NCBI GenBank assembly: GCA_958442925.1
Contig: CAUCIO010000101.1
Coordinates: forward strand, 1 to 7,818
Direction: 5' to 3'
Origin: an uncultured Clostridium sp.
GTDB taxonomy: Bacteria; Bacillota; Clostridia; Lachnospirales; Lachnospiraceae
DNA: 7,818 nt
A program made the position numbers and the translations under genes. Below are positions 1-6,313 of the stretch, piece by piece (within the stretch, counting starts at the first letter, position 1; every line of letters starts with the position of its first letter). The notes beneath the pieces were generated by a model, which was given only the letters and a program-made list of their open reading frames with translations, made no database searches and had not been told where the DNA came from.

Positions 1-3000
1 CAGAGATCCAGAAGGAGCTTCCAGAGGAAGCCCACATCGCCTACTCCTGCTCTACCGGCTATGGAGAGGCGCTGTTAAAGGCCGCCTTCATGCTGGACGA
101 GGGAGAAGTGGAGACTATCTCCCACTACTATGCCGCCGCTTTCTTTGAACCGGATGTAGACTGTATTCTGGATATCGGAGGCCAGGATATGAAGTGCATC
201 CGGATTAAAGATGGAACCGTGGACAGCGTACAGTTAAACGAGGCCTGCTCCTCCGGCTGTGGCTCCTTTATCGAAACCTTTGCAAAGTCTTTAAACTACA
301 GCGTCATTGATTTTGCAAAAGAGGCCCTGTTTGCCAAAACTCCTACGGATCTGGGAACGCGCTGCACTGTATTTATGAACGCCAATGTAAAGCAGGCCCA
401 GAAGGAGGGCGCGTCCGTGGCCGATATCTCTGCTGGGCTGGCTTACTCTGTTATCAAAAACGCTTTATTTAAGGTAATTAAAATCACAAACGCCTCTGAT
501 CTCGGAAATCATGTGGTAGTTCAGGGAGGAACTTTCTACAATGACGCAGTCCTCCGAAGCTTTGAGAAGATTTCCGGCTGCCAGGCAGTCCGTCCGGATA
601 TCGCCGGCATTATGGGCGCTTTCGGCGCTGCCCTGATTGCCAGGGAGCGGTACGATTCCTCAAAAAAAACCACCATGCTGCCTATGGAAAAGATTTTAAA
701 TCTGTCCTACAAAACCAGCATGACAAGATGCCAGGGCTGTACCAACCACTGTGTCCTGACTGTTAACCGGTTTGACGGAGGACGCCAGTTTGTCACGGGC
801 AATCGGTGCGAAAGAGGACTGGGACATGCCAGAAAGAAGGCCGACATTCCAAACCTGTTTGATTACAAATACCACAGGATGTTTGATTATGAGCCGCTGA
901 CTGCCGATGTGGCAGAGCGGGGAACTGTAGGCATTCCCAGAGTTCTGAATCTCTATGAAAACTACCCCTTCTGGGCTGTCTTTTTCAAAGAGCTGGGATT
1001 TCGGACTGTCCTCTCTCCCCAGTCTACACGAAAGCTCTACGAGCTGGGCATTGAGTCGATTCCCAGCGAGTCAGAATGTTATCCGGCCAAGCTGGTTCAC
1101 GGCCATGTGGAATGGCTGATTAAGCAGGGGATTACATACATTTTTTATCCCTGCATTCCATACGAGAGAAATGAAACTCCGGAGGCTGGAAACCACTACA
1201 ACTGTCCTATGGTCACTTCCTACGCAGAAAATATCAAAAACAACGTAGAGGAGCTTCATGGAGACAAAATCCTGTTCCGTAATCCGTTCATGGCCTTCAC
1301 CAACAAGGAGGTACTCTCTGAAGCCCTTGTAAGAGAGTTTACAGAGCAGTTCCAGATTCCGGAGCAGGAGATCCTGGACGCAGCTGATAAGGCCTGGGCA
1401 GAGCTGATTGCTTCCAGAGAGGATATGAAGAGGAAAGGCGAGGAGACTCTGCGGTGGTTAAAGGAAAACAACCGCCACGGCATTGTGCTGGCAGGACGCC
1501 CCTACCATGTGGATCCGGAAATCAACCATGGAATTCCTGAACTGATTACTTCCTATGGTTTTGCCGTCCTGACAGAGGATTCTGTGTCCCACTTAGGGCA
1601 TGTAGAACGGCCGCTGATCGTCACAGATCAGTGGATGTATCACTCCCGTCTCTACGCTGCCGCCAATTTTGTAAAGACACAGAAAAACCTTGATTTAATC
1701 CAGCTGAATTCCTTCGGCTGCGGACTGGACGCGGTAACGACGGATCAGGTAAACGATATTCTCACCCGCTCCGGCAAAATTTACACCTGCTTAAAAATCG
1801 ACGAGGTCAATAACCTGGGGGCAGCCAGAATCAGAGTCCGCTCTCTGATCTCAGCCATCCGCGTCCGTGAAATGAAGCACTATGAAAAGCCTGTGGTATC
1901 AAGCGCCTACAACCGTGTCTTCTTTACAAAGGAGATGAAAAAGGACTACACGATTTTATGTCCTCAGATGTCTCCCATCCACTTCGATCTGGTGGAGGCG
2001 GCTATCCGAAGCTGCGGTTACCGGCTGGAGGTTCTTCAGAATTCTGACAGGACTGCCATTGACACAGGCCTCAAGTATGTCAATAACGATGCCTGCTATC
2101 CGTCCCTGATTGTAGTCGGACAGATTATGGACGCTTTGCTTTCAGGAAAGTACGATTTAAACCGCACGGCTATTATTATGTCCCAGACAGGAGGCGGCTG
2201 CCGGGCTTCCAATTACATTGGATTTATACGCCGTGCTCTGGAAAAGGCCGGAATGCCTCAGATTCCTGTTATCTCCCTGAATGCCAACGGCATGGAGACT
2301 AATCCAGGCTTCTCCTTCACTCTTCCTATGGTGATCAAAGCTTTACAGGCAGTTGTGTACGGCGATATCTTTATGAGAGTGCTCTATGCCACCCGCCCCT
2401 ACGAGGCCAAGCCTGGAAGCGCCAACGCTCTGCACCAGAAGTGGAAGGAACGGTGTATCCAGTCCTTAAGCCGGAAAAAGCCGTCCATGAAGGAATTCGG
2501 AAATAATCTCAGAGCCATTATCTCTGATTTTGACTCTCTTCCCAGAAAAAATGTAGTGAAGCCGAAAGTGGGAATTGTGGGAGAGATTCTTGTAAAATTC
2601 TCTCCTCTGGCCAATAATCATGTGGTCGAGCTGCTGGAAGGCGAGGGAGCGGAGGCAGTTATGCCGGATCTCCTGGATTTCCTCCTCTACTGCTTCTACA
2701 ATTCGAACTTTAAGGCTGAAAATCTGGGTGGAAAGAAGTCCACAGCCTGGCTCTGCAATGTTGGAATCCAGCTTCTGGAATACTTCCGCCGCACAGCCAG
2801 AAAAGAACTGGAAAAGAGCGTCCACTTTACGCCTCCTGCCCGCATTCACGATCTGGCCGCCATGGCTAAATCCTATGTGTCCCTGGGCAATCAGACTGGC
2901 GAGGGATGGTTCCTGACAGGTGAAATGCTGGAACTGATTCACAGTGGTACGAACAATATTATCTGCACCCAGCCTTTCGGCTGCCTGCCAAACCACATTG

Positions 3001-3188
3001 TAGGAAAAGGCGTGATTAAAGAGCTGAGGGCTTCCTATCCGGAAGCAAATATCATCGCTGTAGACTATGATCCCGGCGCCAGTGAAGTCAATCAGCTGAA
3101 CCGGATTAAACTGATGTTAGCCACAGCCCAGAAGAATCTGGAAAGGGAACAGGCAAAGGAAACAGCCGCTTCCAGGGAAATGGCATAG
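1..3188 (+). CDS. Large 2-hydroxyacyl-CoA dehydratase activase-related iron-sulfur ATPase (5'-partial)
   Basis: The frame is open from base 3, so the gene continues off the left edge; the ATG at base 90 is internal (it lies just after STGYGEALLKAAF, which matches ATGYGR of the glutaryl-type activase HgdC). Residues are numbered from that Met. Residues 1-185 form the end of an ASKHA ATPase domain of the BadF/BadG/HgdC family: DIGGQDMK (28-35), NEACSSGCGSF (50-60), CTVF (92-95), VVQGG (143-147) and GAFGAALIA (176-184). C53 and C92 correspond to the two cysteines that bridge the [4Fe-4S] cluster of the HgdC dimer. A Cys cluster follows (C214, C217, C221, C240), then two dehydratase-like modules (about 280-595 and 618-1015; DUF2229/HgdB-like). 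Family members are commonly around 1,400 residues, with a further ATPase domain at the N-terminus. The expected role is ATP-driven low-potential electron transfer to a cytoplasmic Fe-S site; the substrate is unknown. Family placement is firm, the reaction is not. Confidence 0.9.
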   Translation, partial: EIQKELPEEAHIAYSCSTGYGEALLKAAFMLDEGEVETISHYYAAAFFEPDVDCILDIGGQDMKCIRIKDGTVDSVQLNEACSSGCGSFIETFAKSLNYSVIDFAKEALFAKTPTDLGTRCTVFMNANVKQAQKEGASVADISAGLAYSVIKNALFKVIKITNASDLGNHVVVQGGTFYNDAVLRSFEKISGCQAVRPDIAGIMGAFGAALIARERYDSSKKTTMLPMEKILNLSYKTSMTRCQGCTNHCVLTVNRFDGGRQFVTGNRCERGLGHARKKADIPNLFDYKYHRMFDYEPLTADVAERGTVGIPRVLNLYENYPFWAVFFKELGFRTVLSPQSTRKLYELGIESIPSESECYPAKLVHGHVEWLIKQGITYIFYPCIPYERNETPEAGNHYNCPMVTSYAENIKNNVEELHGDKILFRNPFMAFTNKEVLSEALVREFTEQFQIPEQEILDAADKAWAELIASREDMKRKGEETLRWLKENNRHGIVLAGRPYHVDPEINHGIPELITSYGFAVLTEDSVSHLGHVERPLIVTDQWMYHSRLYAAANFVKTQKNLDLIQLNSFGCGLDAVTTDQVNDILTRSGKIYTCLKIDEVNNLGAARIRVRSLISAIRVREMKHYEKPVVSSAYNRVFFTKEMKKDYTILCPQMSPIHFDLVEAAIRSCGYRLEVLQNSDRTAIDTGLKYVNNDACYPSLIVVGQIMDALLSGKYDLNRTAIIMSQTGGGCRASNYIGFIRRALEKAGMPQIPVISLNANGMETNPGFSFTLPMVIKALQAVVYGDIFMRVLYATRPYEAKPGSANALHQKWKERCIQSLSRKKPSMKEFGNNLRAIISDFDSLPRKNVVKPKVGIVGEILVKFSPLANNHVVELLEGEGAEAVMPDLLDFLLYCFYNSNFKAENLGGKKSTAWLCNVGIQLLEYFRRTARKELEKSVHFTPPARIHDLAAMAKSYVSLGNQTGEGWFLTGEMLELIHSGTNNIICTQPFGCLPNHIVGKGVIKELRASYPEANIIAVDYDPGASEVNQLNRIKLMLATAQKNLEREQAKETAASREMA

Positions 3189-3208
3189 TTCTTTTCCTTC
3201 TGTTTATG

Positions 3209-3255
3209 AATATTCTGTGAATATTTGATTACAATTTTTTTAATGACAAATATTC
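3209..3255. repeat. AT-rich inverted and direct repeats upstream of and overlapping the -35 box
   Basis: GAATATTTG (3219-3227) has a perfect 9-base inverted partner, CAAATATTC (3247-3255), that overlaps the end of the -35 box. GAATATT also pairs with AATATTC at 3209-3215 around a three-base centre. TGTGA occurs after AATATTC at 3216-3220 and again at 3261-3265, the second copy just ahead of the -10 box. The arrangement could be an operator, but the region is AT-rich and short repeats arise easily there. Confidence 0.4.
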
Positions 3256-3271
3256 CTTCCTGTGATAGAAT
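3243..3271 (+). promoter_or_regulatory. Sigma-A promoter for the small exported protein gene
   Basis: The -35 box ATGACA (3243-3248) matches TTGACA at five of six bases. A 17-base spacer separates it from the -10 box TAGAAT (3266-3271), which is preceded by TG at 3263-3264, giving an extended -10 element. Transcription should begin near 3277-3279, leaving a leader of under 20 bases that contains the ribosome binding site. The promoter means the small gene can be expressed independently of the large gene upstream. Confidence 0.75.
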
Positions 3272-3281
3272 AAAGATAGAT

Positions 3282-3287
3282 AGGAGG
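3282..3287 (+). promoter_or_regulatory. Ribosome binding site (AGGAGG)
   Basis: A full-consensus AGGAGG lies 8 bases upstream of the ATG at 3296, which fixes that start codon for the small exported protein. Confidence 0.85.
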
Positions 3288-3295
3288 TTCTTACT

Positions 3296-3760
3296 ATGGG
3301 TTTGAAAACTTTTGCCTGCGCTCTTGCGCTGACTCTTTCTTATACAGTTACAGCCTTTGGAGCTGAACCGCAGACTGCTCTGCAGACGCTCTCTTCCGAC
3401 GTTGTGGAGGCCGCTTCCAATGAAGCAATCCCTATGACTGGCTCTAAAATTGTCACCGATGACTTTTCTTTTGTGGTTCCGGAGCGCTGGACTGGGAAAT
3501 GTGTCGTACTCCCCACTGAACAGGGATTGGAAGTGTACGATCAGGATGATTATGAGAACGATGGATCTGGCTTTATGTTTTCCATCTCCGTTTACGGGGA
3601 CGACAGCTACTCCTCTCTGGAGGATTACGTTGTTCTCGGATTCTGTGGAAGCGATACCTTTATTCTGGACACCTCTGAAGCTGATAAGAGCAAAAGCATG
3701 AAAAAGGGCTTGAAAGAACTTCAGGAAACTTTTGTTGCCTTTGCAGGAAGTGATAATTAG
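3296..3760 (+). CDS. Small predicted exported protein of unknown function
   Basis: This 154-residue protein starts at an ATG with a consensus ribosome binding site and its own promoter. Residues 1-22 look like a signal peptide with a short n-region (one Lys at position 4), a hydrophobic core up to about residue 20, and likely cleavage after AFG (20-22) or one residue later. Cys8 sits too early in the signal to be a lipobox, so this is not a typical lipoprotein. The mature part (about 130 residues) is acidic. It has a predicted beta-rich core: FSFVVPERWTGK (57-68) and SGFMFSISVYGDD (91-103), followed by a Lys-rich helix near the C-terminus (about 130-150). The pattern F-x-F-x-x-P-x-x-W-x-G-K followed by a GF-x-FSI strand recalls small extracytoplasmic proteins of Clostridia that mostly lack an assigned function; that resemblance is from memory and tentative. 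Two cysteines (69 and 117) remain in the mature chain and could form a disulfide. A terminator follows directly, so it is monocistronic. Confidence 0.8.
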   Translation: MGLKTFACALALTLSYTVTAFGAEPQTALQTLSSDVVEAASNEAIPMTGSKIVTDDFSFVVPERWTGKCVVLPTEQGLEVYDQDDYENDGSGFMFSISVYGDDSYSSLEDYVVLGFCGSDTFILDTSEADKSKSMKKGLKELQETFVAFAGSDN

Positions 3761-3789
3761 ATTTGATTTTAACTTGATATTTAGCAGTT

Positions 3790-3826
3790 ACACACTGTCA
3801 GGAAAACTCCCGACAGTGTGTTTTTT
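3790..3826 (+). terminator. Intrinsic terminator of the small exported protein gene
   Basis: CACACTGTC (3791-3799) pairs perfectly with GACAGTGTG (3812-3820), extended by A3790-T3821 and by an inner GG/CC pair beyond an A-C mismatch. A run of six T (3821-3826), then G and more T, follows. On the minus strand the same hairpin is preceded by an A-rich run and followed by TAACTGC rather than a U-tract, so it is built for the + strand. It is also the only hairpin near the end of the converging operon and may contribute to termination there. Confidence 0.9.
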
Positions 3827-3841
3827 GTTTTCCATACTTTC

Positions 3842-5089
3842 TCAGACACCTTTTATTTCCCATTGATAAGCCGCAATCGCCTGAATAAGGTCCCGATTGG
3901 CCTGCTTAAAGGAATTTTCCTGCTGGAGATAGGAAACCTCCCCTTCGAGATAATCCTGCCTTGAGAGAAGACCTGACTGATATTTTGTCTGAAGCGCGCT
4001 GTAATTTTTCTTTGCCGCTTCATAGCTGTTTTCTGCTGCCCAAAAAGCCTGGCGTTTCGCAGTCATCTCACTGTAAAGCGTATCCATTTCCAGATTTTTC
4101 TGGCTTTTCGCCTCTGCTGTCTGACGTGATTTCAGCTCTGTTTCAGCGCTGCCTGACGAGGAGCTTCTTCTGAGAGCCTGAATCTCTGAATCACTGGTAA
4201 CTGCCAGTTTTTTGTCATCATCCAGAACAACTGTATCAATAAAATCGGCATTGGCTGACGGAACCTCCCCAATCTCTGTCTCATCTGGATTTTTCCCTAT
4301 TAAAAGAGCCAGCTGCGCCTTCATGGAGGATTCGCTTTTTTCTGCAGACTGAAGGGAAATCTGAGCGCTCAGAAGACTCTGTTCTGCTTCCAGGAGTTCC
4401 TGCTCTGTGATCATTCCCGCTTCTGCCATTGTCCTGGCCTTTTCACAGGAAGCCCTGGCGCTTTCCTCCTGTTTCTCTGCCAGCTGTCTCTGATCTCTCA
4501 TCTGGTTGTAGCTGCACATTACTGTCTGAGCTGTCTTTACCATGGCGTTGACAGAGGATTGCAGAGATTTCGTTCCGCTCACCCCTGTCAGCTTTCTGAT
4601 GGTGCGGTTCATCTGCGCCACAGAAACTCCCAGCTGGCTTTCATTCATCTGATACTGGGCAATCAGCTCTGCGCTTCCGTTCTCATCCTCCAGTTCCTCT
4701 GCATTTTCTTTCATCTCCTGCTTTGCAGATGAGAGGGCATCTAACGCCTCCTGATAAATTTCCAGATTAGTATCATACTGGCTGACTGCCGATTTCACAG
4801 CAGCGTTTCCGCGTTTCAGCAATTCCTCCAGTTCCTCATACTCTATCATAGAGTCTGCCAGTTCCTCCTCTGTAAAAGAAATGCTTTCCTCTTCTGTACC
4901 TTTTTCTCCTGCATTTTCCCCCAATCCCGGTCCCTCTGGCTCTGCCTCGTCCCCTTCCCCGGAGCGCAATAGTTCTGTCTCTGTCACTTCCGGAGACCTG
5001 GCCGCCTGAGCGGGAAAGGAGGCAGTCAGGGTAAGGAAAATCAGACTGCCTGTCAGCCATTTGCTGCGTATTTTCTGTTTTTTCTTCAA
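3842..5089 (-). CDS. TolC-like exported coiled-coil protein, second of a pair (RND efflux operon)
   Basis: This 415-residue protein starts at TTG (5089-5087), chosen because GAGGAGGA ends exactly 8 bases before it. Residues 1-29 are a signal peptide (basic KKKQKIRSK, hydrophobic core 11-27, cleavage after AQA). An acidic, Gly/Pro-containing linker covers about 31-80. Long amphipathic helices follow: about 82-135, 145-265 and 330-412. The region 222-277 (AGM-x5-ELLEAEQSLL, a helix, then IGKNPDETEIG) aligns with 194-246 of the neighbouring TolC-like protein, and the C-terminal stretch YQSGLLSRQDYLEGE (370-384) has the helix-G-x-x-S-x-x-D-x-L pattern of outer membrane efflux proteins. At 415 residues, of which the linker takes about 50, it is shorter than typical TolC proteins (450-490). 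No beta-strand blocks interrupt the helices where TolC has its barrel. Two cysteines (192 and 215) lie in the helical region. It probably works with the upstream permease; family assignment is good, mechanism inferred. Confidence 0.8.
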   Translation of the reverse strand: MKKKQKIRSKWLTGSLIFLTLTASFPAQAARSPEVTETELLRSGEGDEAEPEGPGLGENAGEKGTEEESISFTEEELADSMIEYEELEELLKRGNAAVKSAVSQYDTNLEIYQEALDALSSAKQEMKENAEELEDENGSAELIAQYQMNESQLGVSVAQMNRTIRKLTGVSGTKSLQSSVNAMVKTAQTVMCSYNQMRDQRQLAEKQEESARASCEKARTMAEAGMITEQELLEAEQSLLSAQISLQSAEKSESSMKAQLALLIGKNPDETEIGEVPSANADFIDTVVLDDDKKLAVTSDSEIQALRRSSSSGSAETELKSRQTAEAKSQKNLEMDTLYSEMTAKRQAFWAAENSYEAAKKNYSALQTKYQSGLLSRQDYLEGEVSYLQQENSFKQANRDLIQAIAAYQWEIKGV

Positions 5090-5097
5090 TGAAACAT

Positions 5098-5105
5098 TCC
5101 TCCTC
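5098..5105 (-). promoter_or_regulatory. Ribosome binding site that decides the TTG start
   Basis: On the minus strand GAGGAGGA (5105-5098) directly abuts an ATG (5097-5095), but that ATG opens only ATG TTT CAT TGA. The TTG at 5089 lies 8 bases downstream in a different frame, at optimal distance, and opens the 415-codon gene with a clean signal peptide. The TGA of the three-codon frame overlaps the TTG. Confidence 0.75.
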
Positions 5106-5117
5106 GCTTTTTTAAGA

Positions 5118-6296
5118 TCAGGAGATCGCTGCCAATCCAGCCACCGCCCAGTCGTATTCCAGTTTGGCAGAAAGAAGCTGATAAGCAGCTGTTTGTTTCG
5201 ACGATTCAGCCGTTTCGCAGGCGCTGACGGCAGATTCCAGACTGCTGGAGCTGATAAGTCCGGCCTCCTGCTTCCTTTTGGCTGTTTCTAAAGACTGGCT
5301 CTGAAGAGACTGTGCCTTGACAGCCTGCTCATACTGTTTTTCCGCAAGGAGAAGATTTTGATAAGCCGCCGTTACATTAGAGCGGACGGCCTGGCGTCCG
5401 CTTGTCAGTTTTTCCCTGACTGATGCCTCTGTTGTGCTGGAATGTGCATTCTGAAGCTGCCTGCTCAGGATTTTCAAGTCATAATTGTTCTCCAGTGCCT
5501 GTTCGATATCTGTCTCCAGGCTGATAGCTGCTATGGCAGCAGTATCTGGCTCTGGAAGATTTCCTATTTCTACTGAATCTCCCTCATTCCATCCCAGCAT
5601 AAGAATGAGGCTGGTTTTTGTCTCATTCAGGCTGCTTTCAGCGGAAGTAATTTCCGCTCTTACGTTCAGTACAGTCTGCTCTGCTGTCAGCACCTCAGAC
5701 TGGACAGCCATTCCTGCTGCAAGCTTTCTCTTTATTAATTCCTCGCTTCTCTCCGCCTCCAGAAGCTCCTGCTCTAAGGACGACAGCTTCTCTGCACCGC
5801 TCCAATAGGAAATCATCAGAGATTGTGCCTGACTGACCAGCTTCTTTTCTGCCTGGGTATAACCCCATTTAATGGTATCTTCGTCCTCCACGCTGGCGTC
5901 TCCCGATTCCTTCAGGCTTTCTGCTCTCTGCTCATTACTGATGTAGGAGGCCAAATCTGATGCGTAGGAGGCAGAGTCCGGATCCAGGTCCGGCTGGCTG
6001 TCATAAATCTCCTCAGCTGCATCATAATACTCCTGGGTGATTTCGCTGCTGTCTTTCCCCTGATAATCTTTATAGCTGATTTCATTCTGCCTTACCGTAG
6101 TATTGTATTCATGGATCCGCTTGTCAATCTCTGTAAACTCCAGTTTATTGTCACGGATCGCAGCCCACTCCTCCTCTGTATAAGCAAAAGGGGGGCTGGC
6201 TGCCCAGGCCTGAAGCGGAGCGAAGGTATCTAAAACCGCCATCCATCCTGCCGCCAGAACTGCCATTTTCCTTATCCGCCATTTTCTCATTGTCAT
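5118..6296 (-). CDS. TolC-like exported coiled-coil protein, first of a pair (RND efflux operon)
   Basis: This 392-residue protein begins 17 bases after the permease stop. Residues 1-32 form a signal peptide (basic MRKWRIRK, hydrophobic core, cleavage after AWA). The mature chain is nearly all predicted helix. The first half (about 50-245) ends in KLAAGMAVQSEVLTAEQ (191-207) followed by LGWNEGDSVEIGNLPEP (234-250). The second half opens with IEQALENNYDLKILSRQLQ (264-282), the usual repeat start of outer membrane factors, and ends in the characteristic helix pair around KQEAGLISSSSLESAVSA (342-359) and LEYDWAVAGL (379-388). This two-repeat plan is that of the TolC/OEP family. TolC proteins carry beta-strand segments between the helices of each repeat; here helix 275-300 runs almost directly into 305-340, and the first-half equivalent is an acidic helical insert (about 79-140). 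It is a paralogue of the protein encoded 28 bases downstream and probably joins it in one export complex. Confidence 0.82.
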   Translation of the reverse strand: MTMRKWRIRKMAVLAAGWMAVLDTFAPLQAWAASPPFAYTEEEWAAIRDNKLEFTEIDKRIHEYNTTVRQNEISYKDYQGKDSSEITQEYYDAAEEIYDSQPDLDPDSASYASDLASYISNEQRAESLKESGDASVEDEDTIKWGYTQAEKKLVSQAQSLMISYWSGAEKLSSLEQELLEAERSEELIKRKLAAGMAVQSEVLTAEQTVLNVRAEITSAESSLNETKTSLILMLGWNEGDSVEIGNLPEPDTAAIAAISLETDIEQALENNYDLKILSRQLQNAHSSTTEASVREKLTSGRQAVRSNVTAAYQNLLLAEKQYEQAVKAQSLQSQSLETAKRKQEAGLISSSSLESAVSACETAESSKQTAAYQLLSAKLEYDWAVAGLAAIS

Positions 6297-6300
6297 TTCA

Positions 6301-6306
6301 CTCCTT
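6301..6306 (-). promoter_or_regulatory. Ribosome binding site with two candidate ATG starts
   Basis: AAGGAG (6306-6301 on the minus strand) is followed by ATG at 6296 after 4 bases and by a second in-frame ATG at 6290 after 10 bases. The spacing is slightly short for one and slightly long for the other, so the first TolC-like protein may begin at either Met1 or Met3. The signal peptide works with both. Confidence 0.65.
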
Positions 6307-6313
6307 CTGCTTT

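Noticed and set aside
90..92. ATG at base 90 as the true start of the dehydratase activase
   Set aside because: Twenty-nine in-frame codons upstream without a stop encode the conserved STGYGEALLKAAF segment of the ATPase fold, and no ribosome binding site precedes the ATG.
2466..2996. 176-codon minus-strand open frame inside the dehydratase activase gene
   Set aside because: It lies wholly antisense to a strongly conserved coding sequence, shows no recognisable motif and has no convincing ribosome binding site.
3216..3233. CRP/FNR-like site TGTGA-N8-TTACA
   Set aside because: The half-site spacing is 8 rather than 6 and the second half is imperfect; no independent support.
3209..3241. Possible intrinsic terminator after the large dehydratase activase gene (AATATTC-TGT-GAATATT followed by seven T)
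   Set aside because: The 7-bp stem is nearly all A-U with a three-base loop, and the T run begins nine bases after the stem, so it should be a weak terminator. It is listed instead as part of the repeat region.
3308..3319. Lipobox around Cys8 of the small exported protein
   Set aside because: The Cys falls before the hydrophobic core rather than after it, so lipid attachment there is not plausible.
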